A stretch of DNA of 64,000 nt from GCA-002793235 sp965267355 (GCA_965267355.1 OZ253956.1:930001-994000), one strand, 5' to 3'; counted from the stretch's first letter, positions 27,516-36,601 are shown. The notes: generated by a model from the letters alone, not told the origin. A program made the numbers and translations.

Positions 27516-30047
27516 TTAAAATTGGAATGTAATCATAGCAAAATAAGTTCTTCCAAGCATATAGCCAATTCTTGGTGGAAATTTGTTTGCATCAACAGGG
27601 TCATAACGTAACTGTTCAAAACCACCTGTTTCAAACTCTGTATTATCTAATACATTGTTTACATTCAAGTTCAGTTTTAAGTAATATTTGTTTTTAATTC
27701 TCCATGATTTACCAATATACCAATTAATTACGTAATCAGAATCAAGCTTCGTTTGGTCAATAAAATCATCAACCTGCGGGTCAGCACTCACAAAATTTGA
27801 TGTTGCTTCATAAGTTCTTCTGTCAGGGTTTGCGTCTAAGTAAGTATCATTAAAATAGTTAAAGTTAATCCCTGTAAACCAGTATTTTGGAGAGAAATAC
27901 TTTATACCAACAGATGCTGCTGTTTGTGGAATACCTCCAATTCTAAAGTTGTTAAAATATATTGTTTTGCCTTGTGCTAGCAATTCGGTAGAGTTATCTT
28001 GAATAATAGTTGCTTGTGGGCGGGAGTTATATAAAAACTGTCCTTTTGCAAAGGCCAACTCACCAACAATAGTTGAAGTAATATTAATCTCAGCCCCAAA
28101 CTCTAACCCCATAAATAATTGGTCAACACCAGTCATCATGTAGTTTACAAAAGTGTTAAGCTCATCATGATAAAAACTTCTTGTCCAAGATTTATCCTTA
28201 ATGGTAGTATAATAACCAGTAGCTCTAACTTTTAACTTTGGGTAACGAATCAAATAACTTAAGTCACTTGACATAATTTTTTCATCTTTTAACCCCGGTA
28301 AAATTTGATTCCTTGTACGAGGGGAAACGAAAGTATTCACTGCAAAAGGAGCTCTTTCCATAACAGCACCATTTAGCCTTAACAAATGACGCCCTGTAAT
28401 TTTATAGATGGCACCCGCTTTAATTCCACCACTAAGAAAATTTTGCTTTTCTGATGCTCCTTCTGAATCATTTGGGAAAAGCCCATTTTTCATGTTGCCA
28501 AACCTCCACATAGAAGTATTGGAAAAATGAAGAGCTCCATACCAGTCTAATTTTTTAGAAGTTCCTTCTATTTGCCAAAAACCACCATAAGTATTTACAT
28601 GAATATCATAATCATACCCAAAACGATCTCCTTCCTTAATAATTCTATTAGGGTTATTCACATCACTTTGAGCAGTCGATTCATCAGCAAAGTCTCTTTC
28701 AGCAAATTGATCTACATCTACCCAAAAATCAGCCCCAAGTAGGTCATCCATTAATTTGTAGTTTTCACTTTTGTAGAGACTAACATTTAATCCACCAGTA
28801 ATAATAATATCTTCGGTTAGTTGATGAGAAATAACACTATTAAAAGCATAATGCGAAACATCTCTTCGGGCTTCTTCAACAATATACTTAGCTCGATTTC
28901 CAGTAATTGTTTCACTGGTTCCGTTGGCATTAGTTTGACTAAACAAGTTTTTAGAGTTTGCAAAATAAAATTGATCCCAATTTAATTGAGTAGTAGAGGG
29001 GTCGTTTTGTTGCCATAAGGAAGTAAGTTGATCAAACATAGCTTCCTCTCCAGGGACATTATAATAACTCGGTAAATTTCTATAATAGTCTGGTCTTGGG
29101 TCAGCCGCATTATACCAGTTTAGACGAGTGTTTCCTTCTTTTCCAAAAGAGTGAAACAATGAAGATGTAATTTTGGTTTTTTCATTTACAGTAAAATAAT
29201 GATTTAGCATAACTGTAGGGCGATGGTTGTTTCTAATTCTAGAATTTCTTTTTTCGCCATTTTGATATCCCCAATTAGAATTATAATAATTGTTTCCTGT
29301 TAAATCATAAGCTTCTTGTATAGCAATATTACTTCTACCTTGTACTACTGGGGCCCCAAAACCTACCAAGCCAATACTATGTTTATTATTAATTCTTTTT
29401 TCGATAGATAGAAAATAACTAGCCCCACTAAAATCAGTTCCCTCAACATAACCCTCGTTAGCCAATCTTGTTGAGGCAGAAACAGCAACAGCAAAACCAT
29501 TATCCATCATGCCCGTAGAATGTGTAAGCATAACTCGATGCTGATAAGAACGGTTGGCTAGCGCATATGATAACCTTGTTCCAGGACGAACGTCAGTTGC
29601 TCTAGCATTTATATTTGAAAAACCGCCTATTCCACTAAAAGTGTATGGTGAAGCTGTTATCCCTTGTCCTGTTTCCTGATAACGGGTTATATCGTTTAAT
29701 CCACCCCAGAACGCCCAAATTGCTCTTCCGCCTTCAGGGTTGTTTAGGGTTAACCCGTTCATACTTATTGTAAAATTTTCTGAATCGTAACCACGAATAC
29801 GGTATCGGGCAGCACTAAAGTTGAAACCAGCAATATTGGTAAACACATCTCTTGATGATTGTAATAAACCAGAAACATCTTGAGCTTCTACTTCATCCTC
29901 AGAAATATCCAAAGAGGTAGTGAAAATTGGCATGTCTCTTGTGTTTGAAAGAGAGTCGTTGTTAGAAACATTAGAGATATCTGTTTGAGCAATTAACGAT
30001 AAATTGCAACAAATAAGACCCGCAGTTAGTATTTTTAATATTCTCAT
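27516..30047 (-). CDS. TonB-dependent outer-membrane receptor
   Basis: 843 residues with a signal peptide (ending LSLIAQT near 22), then a plug domain (DVFTNIAGFNFSAARYRIRG, ISMNGLTLNNPEGGRA) and a long beta-barrel ending in phenylalanine (MITFQF). No carboxypeptidase-like N-terminal extension is present, so it is not a typical SusC, and no SusD partner is encoded nearby. It opens the operon with two DUF5689 lipoproteins and a T9SS OB-fold protein, divergent from two EEP-type secreted enzymes. Uptake of a nucleic-acid or phosphoester breakdown product is a reasonable inference; the ligand is not shown by sequence. Confidence 0.9.
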   Translation of the reverse strand: MRILKILTAGLICCNLSLIAQTDISNVSNNDSLSNTRDMPIFTTSLDISEDEVEAQDVSGLLQSSRDVFTNIAGFNFSAARYRIRGYDSENFTISMNGLTLNNPEGGRAIWAFWGGLNDITRYQETGQGITASPYTFSGIGGFSNINARATDVRPGTRLSYALANRSYQHRVMLTHSTGMMDNGFAVAVSASTRLANEGYVEGTDFSGASYFLSIEKRINNKHSIGLVGFGAPVVQGRSNIAIQEAYDLTGNNYYNSNWGYQNGEKRNSRIRNNHRPTVMLNHYFTVNEKTKITSSLFHSFGKEGNTRLNWYNAADPRPDYYRNLPSYYNVPGEEAMFDQLTSLWQQNDPSTTQLNWDQFYFANSKNLFSQTNANGTSETITGNRAKYIVEEARRDVSHYAFNSVISHQLTEDIIITGGLNVSLYKSENYKLMDDLLGADFWVDVDQFAERDFADESTAQSDVNNPNRIIKEGDRFGYDYDIHVNTYGGFWQIEGTSKKLDWYGALHFSNTSMWRFGNMKNGLFPNDSEGASEKQNFLSGGIKAGAIYKITGRHLLRLNGAVMERAPFAVNTFVSPRTRNQILPGLKDEKIMSSDLSYLIRYPKLKVRATGYYTTIKDKSWTRSFYHDELNTFVNYMMTGVDQLFMGLEFGAEINITSTIVGELAFAKGQFLYNSRPQATIIQDNSTELLAQGKTIYFNNFRIGGIPQTAASVGIKYFSPKYWFTGINFNYFNDTYLDANPDRRTYEATSNFVSADPQVDDFIDQTKLDSDYVINWYIGKSWRIKNKYYLKLNLNVNNVLDNTEFETGGFEQLRYDPVDANKFPPRIGYMLGRTYFAMITFQF

Positions 30048-30157
30048 TATAACCTTTAAATATATAGAATATAAAAAGCGGTTAGAGAACTAAACTCTTA
30101 GGGTGATCACTTTTTAGTTACTTGGTAAACAGAACTCATTAAACTCAAATAACGGCA

Positions 30158-30165
30158 CAAAAGTA
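30158..30165 (-). promoter_or_regulatory. Putative promoter of the TonB-receptor operon
   Basis: The minus strand reads TACTTTTG, an exact TAnnTTTG match 110 bases before the receptor start, giving a leader of roughly 105 bases. The 250-base divergent region also holds TTACTTTG at 30274-30281 on the plus strand, one base off consensus, which may serve the EEP genes. Confidence 0.5.
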
Positions 30166-30297
30166 AAGTTTTAAATTTACAAAACCCTTACAATCACTAA
30201 TTTGTTAATAAAAATTTAATATTAAAAATAGGTTGAAAAAAGGTTGTAATCAACCGACTAAATTTTTAATTATTTACTTTGCCAAAAAATAATAGGT

Positions 30298-31350
30298 ATG
30301 AAAAACATTACACAAATACTCTTTGCTACAATATTTATAGTTACTTCAGCTTATGCACAGGAAGAAGGAAAGAAAGAGTACGAAGTAGCAGCCATTGGGT
30401 TTTACAACCTAGAGAACTTGTTTGATACCGTTATTGATCCAGATACCAATAAGATTTTACAAGACGATTTTACTCCACATAGTCACAAGAGGTGGACCTC
30501 AAAAAGGTACCAAGAAAAATTAAATAGAATGTCAAAAGTAATAGCCGAATTAGGTACGGATATTACGCCTGATGGGCTTGCCATACTTGGTGTTGCAGAG
30601 GTTGAGAATAAAGCAGTTTTAGAAGATTTAGTTAAAGAATCTTCTATTAAAAACAGAAATTATAAAGTGGTGCATTATGACTCTCCAGATAAGAGAGGGA
30701 TTGATGTGGGTTTGCTTTACAATCCGAGTTACTTTAAAGTAGAATCGAGCAGAAGCGTTTCGTTAAGAAGTATTGATACTACATTTTATACCCGTGACCA
30801 ATTATTAGTAAGTGGTTATTTGAATGGAGAAAAAGTTCATGTAATTGTTGCTCACTGGCCATCTCGAAGAGGTGGGCAAAAACGAAGCAACCCAAGAAGA
30901 GCAGCAGCAGCAACTTTAGGTAAAATGATAATAGATTCTTTACAAAAAGCTGAACCTGAAGCTAAAATTTTATACATGGGAGACTTGAATGATGACCCTA
31001 CTGATAAAAGTGTAAGAAACCATTTAAAAGGAGTAGGAAAAAAGGAAGATGCTAAACTAGGAACAATGTATAATCCTTGGGAGAGTTATTACAAAAAGGG
31101 TATAGGGACATTGGCTTACCGTGATACCTGGAATTTGTTTGATCAAATATTGGTATCATCCAATTTAGTAGGAAAAGACTACAGTACTTATAAATATTAC
31201 AAAGCAACTATTCATAGTAAATCTTATTTAAAAAACAGTGAAGGACAATATAAAGGATACCCTTTTAGAACCTATGCTGGAGGTTCCTATCAAGGAGGGT
31301 ACAGTGATCACTTTCCTGTTTATTTGTATTTGATTAAAGAGAAAAAATAA
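30298..31350 (+). CDS. Secreted endonuclease/exonuclease/phosphatase family enzyme
   Basis: 350 residues with a signal peptide ending TSAYAQ near 21. The EEP fold motifs are in order: FYNLENLFDT near 37, AEVENKAVLEDL with metal-binding Glu near 100, RGIDVGLLYNP near 134, IVAHWPSRRGG near 182, YMGDLNDDPTD near 224 and SDHFPVYLYL at the end. This is a complete Mg-dependent phosphodiesterase/nuclease active site. It has no sorting tail, so it is probably periplasmic. It heads the plus-strand arm of the divergent locus; the second EEP gene follows after three bases. Confidence 0.9.
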   Translation: MKNITQILFATIFIVTSAYAQEEGKKEYEVAAIGFYNLENLFDTVIDPDTNKILQDDFTPHSHKRWTSKRYQEKLNRMSKVIAELGTDITPDGLAILGVAEVENKAVLEDLVKESSIKNRNYKVVHYDSPDKRGIDVGLLYNPSYFKVESSRSVSLRSIDTTFYTRDQLLVSGYLNGEKVHVIVAHWPSRRGGQKRSNPRRAAAATLGKMIIDSLQKAEPEAKILYMGDLNDDPTDKSVRNHLKGVGKKEDAKLGTMYNPWESYYKKGIGTLAYRDTWNLFDQILVSSNLVGKDYSTYKYYKATIHSKSYLKNSEGQYKGYPFRTYAGGSYQGGYSDHFPVYLYLIKEKK

Positions 31351-31353
31351 GCA

Positions 31354-32568
31354 ATGAGATTTTTCTTAATATTGATATTCTCTTTTAATTATTTTGTACT
31401 TAGCGCACAAGATACACTGACTTTTATGTCTTACAACATTTTGAATTATCCTGCATCTAATGCAAGTAAAGCAGATACCTTAAAAACGATTATTAATCAT
31501 GTAAACCCTGATGTTTTTATGATTACTGAATTGACTTCTGGTTCTGGAGCAACTACTATATTAAACGATGCTTTAAATGTTAATGGGATTACTTCTTATC
31601 AAAAGGCAACTTATTATGATGGACCATTTACGGATAACATGTTGTTTTACAATTCAGATAAACTGGTGCTTTATAGCCAGCAAGAAATACCTACCAATTT
31701 GAGAAACGTTAGCGAGTATGTTTTGTATTACAACGCACCAATGACTGCTCAATCTGATACAGTATTTATTTATTGCTATGTAGCTCATTTAAAGGCAGGG
31801 TTTGGAGCTTCAGAAGAGCAACAAAGAAATCAAGCAGCAGTTATATTAAAAAACCATCTAGATACAAGACCAAATCTTGAAAATGTGATTTTAGGTGGTG
31901 ATTTTAATGTGTATTCCAGTTCAGAGCCTGCATATAATACCATTTTAAATGGAGGAAACATTTCATTGTTAGATCCTATTAATACCCCTGGTTCTTGGAA
32001 CAACAACTCATCATTTGCAGCAGTTCATACTCAAAGCACAAGGTTTAATAGCATTGGTGATGGGGGTGCTTTTGGAGGGTTAGATGATAGGTTTGATTTT
32101 ATTTTTTATAACAATGATTTACCCAACGGTTCAAATGGATTAACTTATTTGGCAAATTCATATACTGCACTGGGCAATGATGGTAACCATTACAATTCTT
32201 CCATCAATTTTGGGCCAACCAATACTTCTGCCCCACAAAATGTTATAGATGCTTTGTATTATATGTCAGATCATTTACCTATTGTGATGAAAGCTTATGT
32301 TGATCCAAATGTTAGCGTAAATGAGGTTAGGAACGATAATAGCTGGAAGGGTTATTTTGCACAAAATCAATTCAATTTTTCATCTAGTATAATGGAGAAA
32401 CAACTTGAAATAGAAGTTCTTGATTTACTTGGGAAGCAAGTTTATTCTCAAAGTTTCCGTAATCAGAAACGATTAGTAATTGCTTTGTCTGGCTTAAGGC
32501 AAGGTGTTTATTTTGTTAAGGTATTCAATAACATTAATCAAAAAACATTCAAACTCTTCAAAAAATAA
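31354..32568 (+). CDS. T9SS-exported endonuclease/exonuclease/phosphatase enzyme
   Basis: 404 residues with a signal peptide ending YFVLSAQ near 18. EEP features are FMSYNILNYPAS near 24, FMITELTSG near 56, AHLKAGFGASEEQQRNQA near 145, ILGGDFNVYSS near 179 and MSDHLPIVM near 308. The last 80 residues (NQFNFSSSIMEKQLEIEV, LLGKQVYSQS, LRQGVYFVKV) are a T9SS type A sorting domain, so this enzyme is sent outside while its neighbour probably stays in the periplasm. The pair would allow two-stage cleavage of a phosphodiester substrate. Confidence 0.9.
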   Translation: MRFFLILIFSFNYFVLSAQDTLTFMSYNILNYPASNASKADTLKTIINHVNPDVFMITELTSGSGATTILNDALNVNGITSYQKATYYDGPFTDNMLFYNSDKLVLYSQQEIPTNLRNVSEYVLYYNAPMTAQSDTVFIYCYVAHLKAGFGASEEQQRNQAAVILKNHLDTRPNLENVILGGDFNVYSSSEPAYNTILNGGNISLLDPINTPGSWNNNSSFAAVHTQSTRFNSIGDGGAFGGLDDRFDFIFYNNDLPNGSNGLTYLANSYTALGNDGNHYNSSINFGPTNTSAPQNVIDALYYMSDHLPIVMKAYVDPNVSVNEVRNDNSWKGYFAQNQFNFSSSIMEKQLEIEVLDLLGKQVYSQSFRNQKRLVIALSGLRQGVYFVKVFNNINQKTFKLFKK

Positions 32569-32631
32569 CCTTTTGATATTTACAACTATTGCTTACTTTC
32601 ACGCGTCTTTTAGGAGCAATTACTTTTAGGT

Positions 32632-34149
32632 TTGAATATTTACTCTAAAAAACAACGATGGAAACTGCTTTTAGCAGGTGCTGCAATATTGATTATTGCT
32701 GCCTCATTGTGGTACACCAACATTTTAGTAAATAAAATTGCCAAAGAAGAGAGAAATAAAGTTCAGTTGTGGGCAGAAGCTATTCAAAATAAAGCATCTT
32801 TGGTAAGTTACACAGGTAACCTGTTCGATAAAATTTCAGCTGAGGAGCGCAATAAAATTGAGTTATGGGCGGAGGCCAACAAAAGAGCAGCCACCTCAGA
32901 TAACCATAACGATTTAACTTTTTATTTGGATATATTATCAGGCAATACTACCATACCTGTTATTGTAATTGATAATGAAGGCAATATTGTTAATTGGCGA
33001 AATTTTGACATTGAGCAAGGAACTGATACTGCTGCTTTTTTACAAGATCAATTGATTGAAATGAAAACAAGCAATAAGGAACCGATAGACTTGGTTTACC
33101 ACATTTCTGGTTATACTTTTCAGCAAAAATTGTATTACAAAGACTCTAAAATATTTTCTGAATTAAAATTAGTATTAGACGATTTAATAGAATCATTTAT
33201 TTCAGAAATTGTTGTTAATTCTGCTTCAGTACCTGTAATTTATACTGATAGTACTCAGGCAAATGTTATTGAGTATGGTAATTTAGAACAAGACTCTGTA
33301 ACACAAGAATTTTTATCAGCTACCATTGCAGAAATGCGATTAGAAAATGAGCCCATCGCTATTAATATCAATAACCAAACTACTAACTATATTTTTTATA
33401 AAGATTCAAAATTATTACGTCAGTTAAAGTATTATCCATTTTTTCAGTTTTTTATAATAGCTCTATTTTTATTAATTGCTTATTACTTGTTTAGCACTTC
33501 CCGTAAGGTTGAGCAAAATCAGGTTTGGGTGGGTATGGCTAAAGAAACAGCTCATCAATTGGGCACACCATTATCTTCCTTAATGGCTTGGGTAGAGTAC
33601 CTTAAAACAAAGGATGTAGAAGAAAGCACCATCAATGAATTATCAAAAGATATAGCAAGGTTAGAAACAATTACAGAAAGATTTTCTAAAATAGGCTCTA
33701 TGCCAAAATTAGAATTAGAAAACATTAATAAGGTAATTTCTAATACAATTAGCTATTTAAAAGTTAGAATTTCTAAAAAGGTAAATATTACGGTTAATGC
33801 CCAAAATAATGCTGAAATTTTAGCAAAACTCAACCCTTCTTTGTTTAGCTGGGTATTAGAAAACTTAATTAAAAATGCTGTTGATGCCATGAAAGGAGAG
33901 GGAGATATTTCTATATACATTACTGATCAATCTCAATTTGTTTACATAGATATTACTGATACAGGATCAGGCATTCCAAGAGGACAACAAAAGAACATTT
34001 TTGAACCAGGGTTTACTACCAAGCAAAGAGGTTGGGGTCTTGGACTTTCATTAGTTAAACGAATTATTGAAAATTATCATGAGGGTAAAATATTCGTGAA
34101 ACAATCAGACAATTCAGGAACAACTTTTAGAATTGTGTTGAACAAATAA
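32632..34149 (+). CDS. Membrane sensor histidine kinase with duplicated sensor region
   Basis: 505 residues starting with TTG at 32632; no in-frame ATG occurs before the kinase motifs. A membrane helix at about 10-30 is followed by two similar helices (EERNKVQLWAEA near 38 and EERNKIELWAEA near 66) and two similar PAS-like units (IPVIVIDNEGNIV near 105 and VPVIYTDSTQANVI near 201, each ending in YKDSK). A second membrane helix lies near 268-285. Kinase boxes are H (KETAHQLGTPLSSL), N (NLIKNAVDAM), G1 (DTGSGIP) and G2 (GWGLGLSLVKRI). No response regulator is adjacent. hemW follows after three bases. Confidence 0.88.
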   Translation: MNIYSKKQRWKLLLAGAAILIIAASLWYTNILVNKIAKEERNKVQLWAEAIQNKASLVSYTGNLFDKISAEERNKIELWAEANKRAATSDNHNDLTFYLDILSGNTTIPVIVIDNEGNIVNWRNFDIEQGTDTAAFLQDQLIEMKTSNKEPIDLVYHISGYTFQQKLYYKDSKIFSELKLVLDDLIESFISEIVVNSASVPVIYTDSTQANVIEYGNLEQDSVTQEFLSATIAEMRLENEPIAININNQTTNYIFYKDSKLLRQLKYYPFFQFFIIALFLLIAYYLFSTSRKVEQNQVWVGMAKETAHQLGTPLSSLMAWVEYLKTKDVEESTINELSKDIARLETITERFSKIGSMPKLELENINKVISNTISYLKVRISKKVNITVNAQNNAEILAKLNPSLFSWVLENLIKNAVDAMKGEGDISIYITDQSQFVYIDITDTGSGIPRGQQKNIFEPGFTTKQRGWGLGLSLVKRIIENYHEGKIFVKQSDNSGTTFRIVLNK

Positions 34150-34152
34150 TTT

Positions 34153-35313
34153 ATGGCAGGTATTTACCTCCATATACCTTTTTGTAAACAAAAGTGTAGT
34201 TACTGTGATTTTCATTTTTCTACTTCTCTAAAGCACAAGGAAGACTTAATCAAAGCTCTAATTAAAGAAATAATACTTCGTAAAAATCAATTAAGTACTG
34301 AAATTAAAACAATTTATTTTGGGGGAGGAACGCCTTCTATATTGAATGATAAAGATTTTTTATTGATTAACGAAGCTGTCCATAAAAACTACAAATTAGC
34401 AAATGATATTGAATTTACAATGGAGTGTAACCCTGATGATTTAACGAAGCAAAAACTACAAGAATTAAAATCAAGTGGAGTTAACCGATTAAGCATAGGA
34501 ATCCAATCTTTTTATGATGAAGATCTGCAATTTTTTAATAGAGCCCATAACGCTAAGCAGGCAGAAAAAAGCATTTTATTGAGTCAGGATTCAGGGTTTG
34601 ATAACATTACTATAGATTTAATTTACAATACTCCAACTTTAACCGCTCAAAAGTGGGAAGAGAACCTGAACAAAACAGATAAATATAGTATACCACATTT
34701 ATCTGCTTACACACTTACTGTTGAAGAAAACACTGCTCTAAATTATCAGGTAAAAACAAAAAAGGTACAAATGCCAACAGATGAAGAAGCTATTAAACAA
34801 TTTGCCCAGTTAATGGATGCAACCAAAGCAATAGGAATGGTTCAATACGAAGTTTCAAACTTTGGCAAGGAAGGCTATTTTTCACAGCACAATAGCAACT
34901 ATTGGAAAGGAGAGGAGTATTTAGGTTTTGGCCCTTCAGCCCATTCTTACCTAAAAGACTCCCCTCTAAAAAGAGGGGTTGGGGGTGTGTCAAAAAGAAG
35001 CTGGAATGTTGCCAATAACATTAAATACATTCAGGCAATTAATAATAGTCAACCTTTTTTTGAGGAAGAATACATTGACGAGAAAACAGCATATAATGAA
35101 TATGTATTGACCAGATTGAGAACTATTTGGGGCATAGATAAACAATATATTGTCGACAATTTCAATACAGATATTATCAACCATTTTAACTTAGAATTAG
35201 AGAAGTATTCAAAAACTTCTTATCTTCAAACCGAAAACAATAAAATTACTTTAACACAAGAAGGAATTTTTATTGCTGATAAAATTTCTTCAGACTTTTT
35301 TATTGTGGAATGA
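34153..35313 (+). CDS. hemW: Radical SAM haem chaperone HemW-like protein
   Basis: 386 residues. It carries the radical SAM cluster motif CKQKCSYC (Cys-x3-Cys-x2-Cys) near residue 11, FGGGTPS near 56 and the C-terminal HemW domain. HemW binds haem and a 4Fe-4S cluster and delivers haem to respiratory proteins; older labels as coproporphyrinogen oxidase are usually wrong when the HemN-type N-terminus is missing, as here. Between GPSAHSY and RSWNVANN the protein has about 14 additional residues (LKDSPLKRGVGGVSK) encoded by a GC-rich palindromic element, an apparent in-frame insertion. It overlaps the cyclase gene by four bases (ATGA). Confidence 0.92.
   Translation: MAGIYLHIPFCKQKCSYCDFHFSTSLKHKEDLIKALIKEIILRKNQLSTEIKTIYFGGGTPSILNDKDFLLINEAVHKNYKLANDIEFTMECNPDDLTKQKLQELKSSGVNRLSIGIQSFYDEDLQFFNRAHNAKQAEKSILLSQDSGFDNITIDLIYNTPTLTAQKWEENLNKTDKYSIPHLSAYTLTVEENTALNYQVKTKKVQMPTDEEAIKQFAQLMDATKAIGMVQYEVSNFGKEGYFSQHNSNYWKGEEYLGFGPSAHSYLKDSPLKRGVGGVSKRSWNVANNIKYIQAINNSQPFFEEEYIDEKTAYNEYVLTRLRTIWGIDKQYIVDNFNTDIINHFNLELEKYSKTSYLQTENNKITLTQEGIFIADKISSDFFIVE
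34953..34992 (+). repeat. Palindromic mini-repeat inserted in frame in hemW
   Basis: The core 34961-34978 is CCCCTCT-AAAA-AGAGGGG, a seven-base stem with a four-base loop, followed by TTGGGGGTGTG. It resembles short repeats scattered in Bacteroidetes genomes that read THPQPLFLEGS when translated in the opposite direction, as this one does. It is far more GC-rich than hemW around it and replaces a short loop in the protein. Exact borders are estimated from the family alignment I remember, not measured. Confidence 0.65.
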
Positions 35314-36056
35314 AAGCATCACTAGAATATAAAAATCAAACATTTAAAATTGATTTATCTAAACCAATAGATATTTCTATTCCTTTGAGGGCTTCAGCTA
35401 ATAATGTGACAGCTTGGTATGTAAACCAACCAGAATTTACTCCTGTAATGGAAAATGGTTTTGTTGGAGATGTTAATTTGGGTGGGGCAGTAAATTTCAG
35501 AAACATCTTTTTTAATCCTCATGGGCATGGCACACATACAGAGTGTGTTGGGCATATCAGTAAAGAAAAGCATACCATTAACCAATGTTTAAAGCAGTTT
35601 ACCTTTTTTGCAAAGCTGGTTACTATTAAACCTGAACAAATAGGCAATGATAGTGTAATTACTTTAGCGCAAATAAAACAGGTTTGGCAAAACAATGATG
35701 CAGATGCTATTGTTATTAGAACATTGCCTAACGATTATGAAAAATTAAGTAAACAATATTCAAGTACTAATCCTACTTATATTCATTATGAAGCAATGCA
35801 ATATTTGATAGAAAATGGAGTGGAGCACTTGTTAATTGATACACCTTCGGTGGATAGAGAGGAGGATGGAGGAGAATTAATTTCACATCATATTTTTTGG
35901 AATTATCCTAACAACCCACAAACAAAACGAACCATTACCGAGTTAATTTATGTTTCTAATGAGGTTGAAGATGACTTTTATCTTTTACAGTTTCAAATTG
36001 CCAGCTTTGAAAATGATGCCTCACCTAGCAAACCAATATTGTATAAAATTTTGTGA
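35310..36056 (+). CDS. Cyclase/kynurenine-formamidase-like metal hydrolase
   Basis: 248 residues of the cyclase family (PF04199). The metal motif is HGHGTHTECVGHIS near residue 70, equivalent to the HxGTHxDxPxH signature but with Glu-Cys-Val where Asp-x-Pro is usual. DISIPLRA at 22-29 and LLIDTPSVDREEDGG near 175 also match the family. Related enzymes hydrolyse N-formylkynurenine, isatin or similar amides; the altered signature makes the substrate uncertain. It overlaps hemW by four bases and closes the kinase-hemW-cyclase operon. No tryptophan-degradation genes are adjacent. Confidence 0.85.
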   Translation: MKASLEYKNQTFKIDLSKPIDISIPLRASANNVTAWYVNQPEFTPVMENGFVGDVNLGGAVNFRNIFFNPHGHGTHTECVGHISKEKHTINQCLKQFTFFAKLVTIKPEQIGNDSVITLAQIKQVWQNNDADAIVIRTLPNDYEKLSKQYSSTNPTYIHYEAMQYLIENGVEHLLIDTPSVDREEDGGELISHHIFWNYPNNPQTKRTITELIYVSNEVEDDFYLLQFQIASFENDASPSKPILYKIL

Positions 36057-36089
36057 ACTATTTTAAGTAAACCTAATTTCAGCCGATTA

Positions 36090-36106
36090 TAATTTTGTTA
36101 TTTTTG
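36090..36106 (+). promoter_or_regulatory. Two overlapping -7 promoter candidates for the AsnC-type gene
   Basis: TAATTTTG at 36090-36097 and TATTTTTG at 36099-36106 both match TAnnTTTG. They lie 39 and 30 bases before the ATG at 36137. Confidence 0.5.
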
Positions 36107-36136
36107 ATTAATTAAAATAATCTTTTACAACTACTT

Positions 36137-36601
36137 ATGAAATTAGACGAGCTGGATTTAAAAATCTTAAAAAAATTACAACAAAACGGTAAGATTACTA
36201 ACCTTCAACTTTCAAAAGATATTGGCCTATCTCCTGCACCAACTTTAGAAAGAGTTAAAAAGTTAGAAAAAAACGGATATATTAAAAGCTACCATGCATT
36301 AGTTGATAAATCTAAATTAGAATTAGGCATATCGGCTTATATGCAAATTTCTTTAATACGCCAGAGAGATAATGCCATCAATAATTTTATTGATCAGATT
36401 AATGAAATTGATGAAGTAATGGAATGTTATAATGTTACAGGTCAAGCAGATTATTTGCTAAAAATTGTGGTAAAAGACATTACTGCCTTTGATGCTTTGG
36501 TAAAAGAAAAATTATCACCTATCCCAGAAATTAGAAACATGCACTCTATGGTGGTAATTTCTAATGATAAATACTCAACAGTATTACCATACAGTTACTA
36601 A
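36137..36601 (+). CDS. Lrp/AsnC-family transcription regulator
   Basis: 154 residues with an N-terminal helix-turn-helix (LDLKILKKLQQNGKITNLQL, then LSPAPTLERVKKLEKNGYI) and a C-terminal RAM/AsnC ligand-binding ferredoxin-like fold (MECYNVTGQADYLLKIVVKD). Such regulators respond to amino acids and form octamers. The target is not evident; the next two genes overlap or abut it, so they are likely co-transcribed rather than regulated separately. The short leader with paired -7 elements could allow autoregulation. Confidence 0.94.
   Translation: MKLDELDLKILKKLQQNGKITNLQLSKDIGLSPAPTLERVKKLEKNGYIKSYHALVDKSKLELGISAYMQISLIRQRDNAINNFIDQINEIDEVMECYNVTGQADYLLKIVVKDITAFDALVKEKLSPIPEIRNMHSMVVISNDKYSTVLPYSY

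Noticed and set aside
27516..30047. TonB receptor as SusC of a polysaccharide utilisation locus
   Set aside because: The N-terminal carboxypeptidase-like domain is missing, and there is no SusD homologue or glycoside hydrolase next to it.
30103..30110. GTGATCAC palindrome in the divergent TonB/EEP promoter region
   Set aside because: An eight-base palindrome is expected several times by chance in a window of this size, and it has no second copy or promoter-typical position that I can defend.
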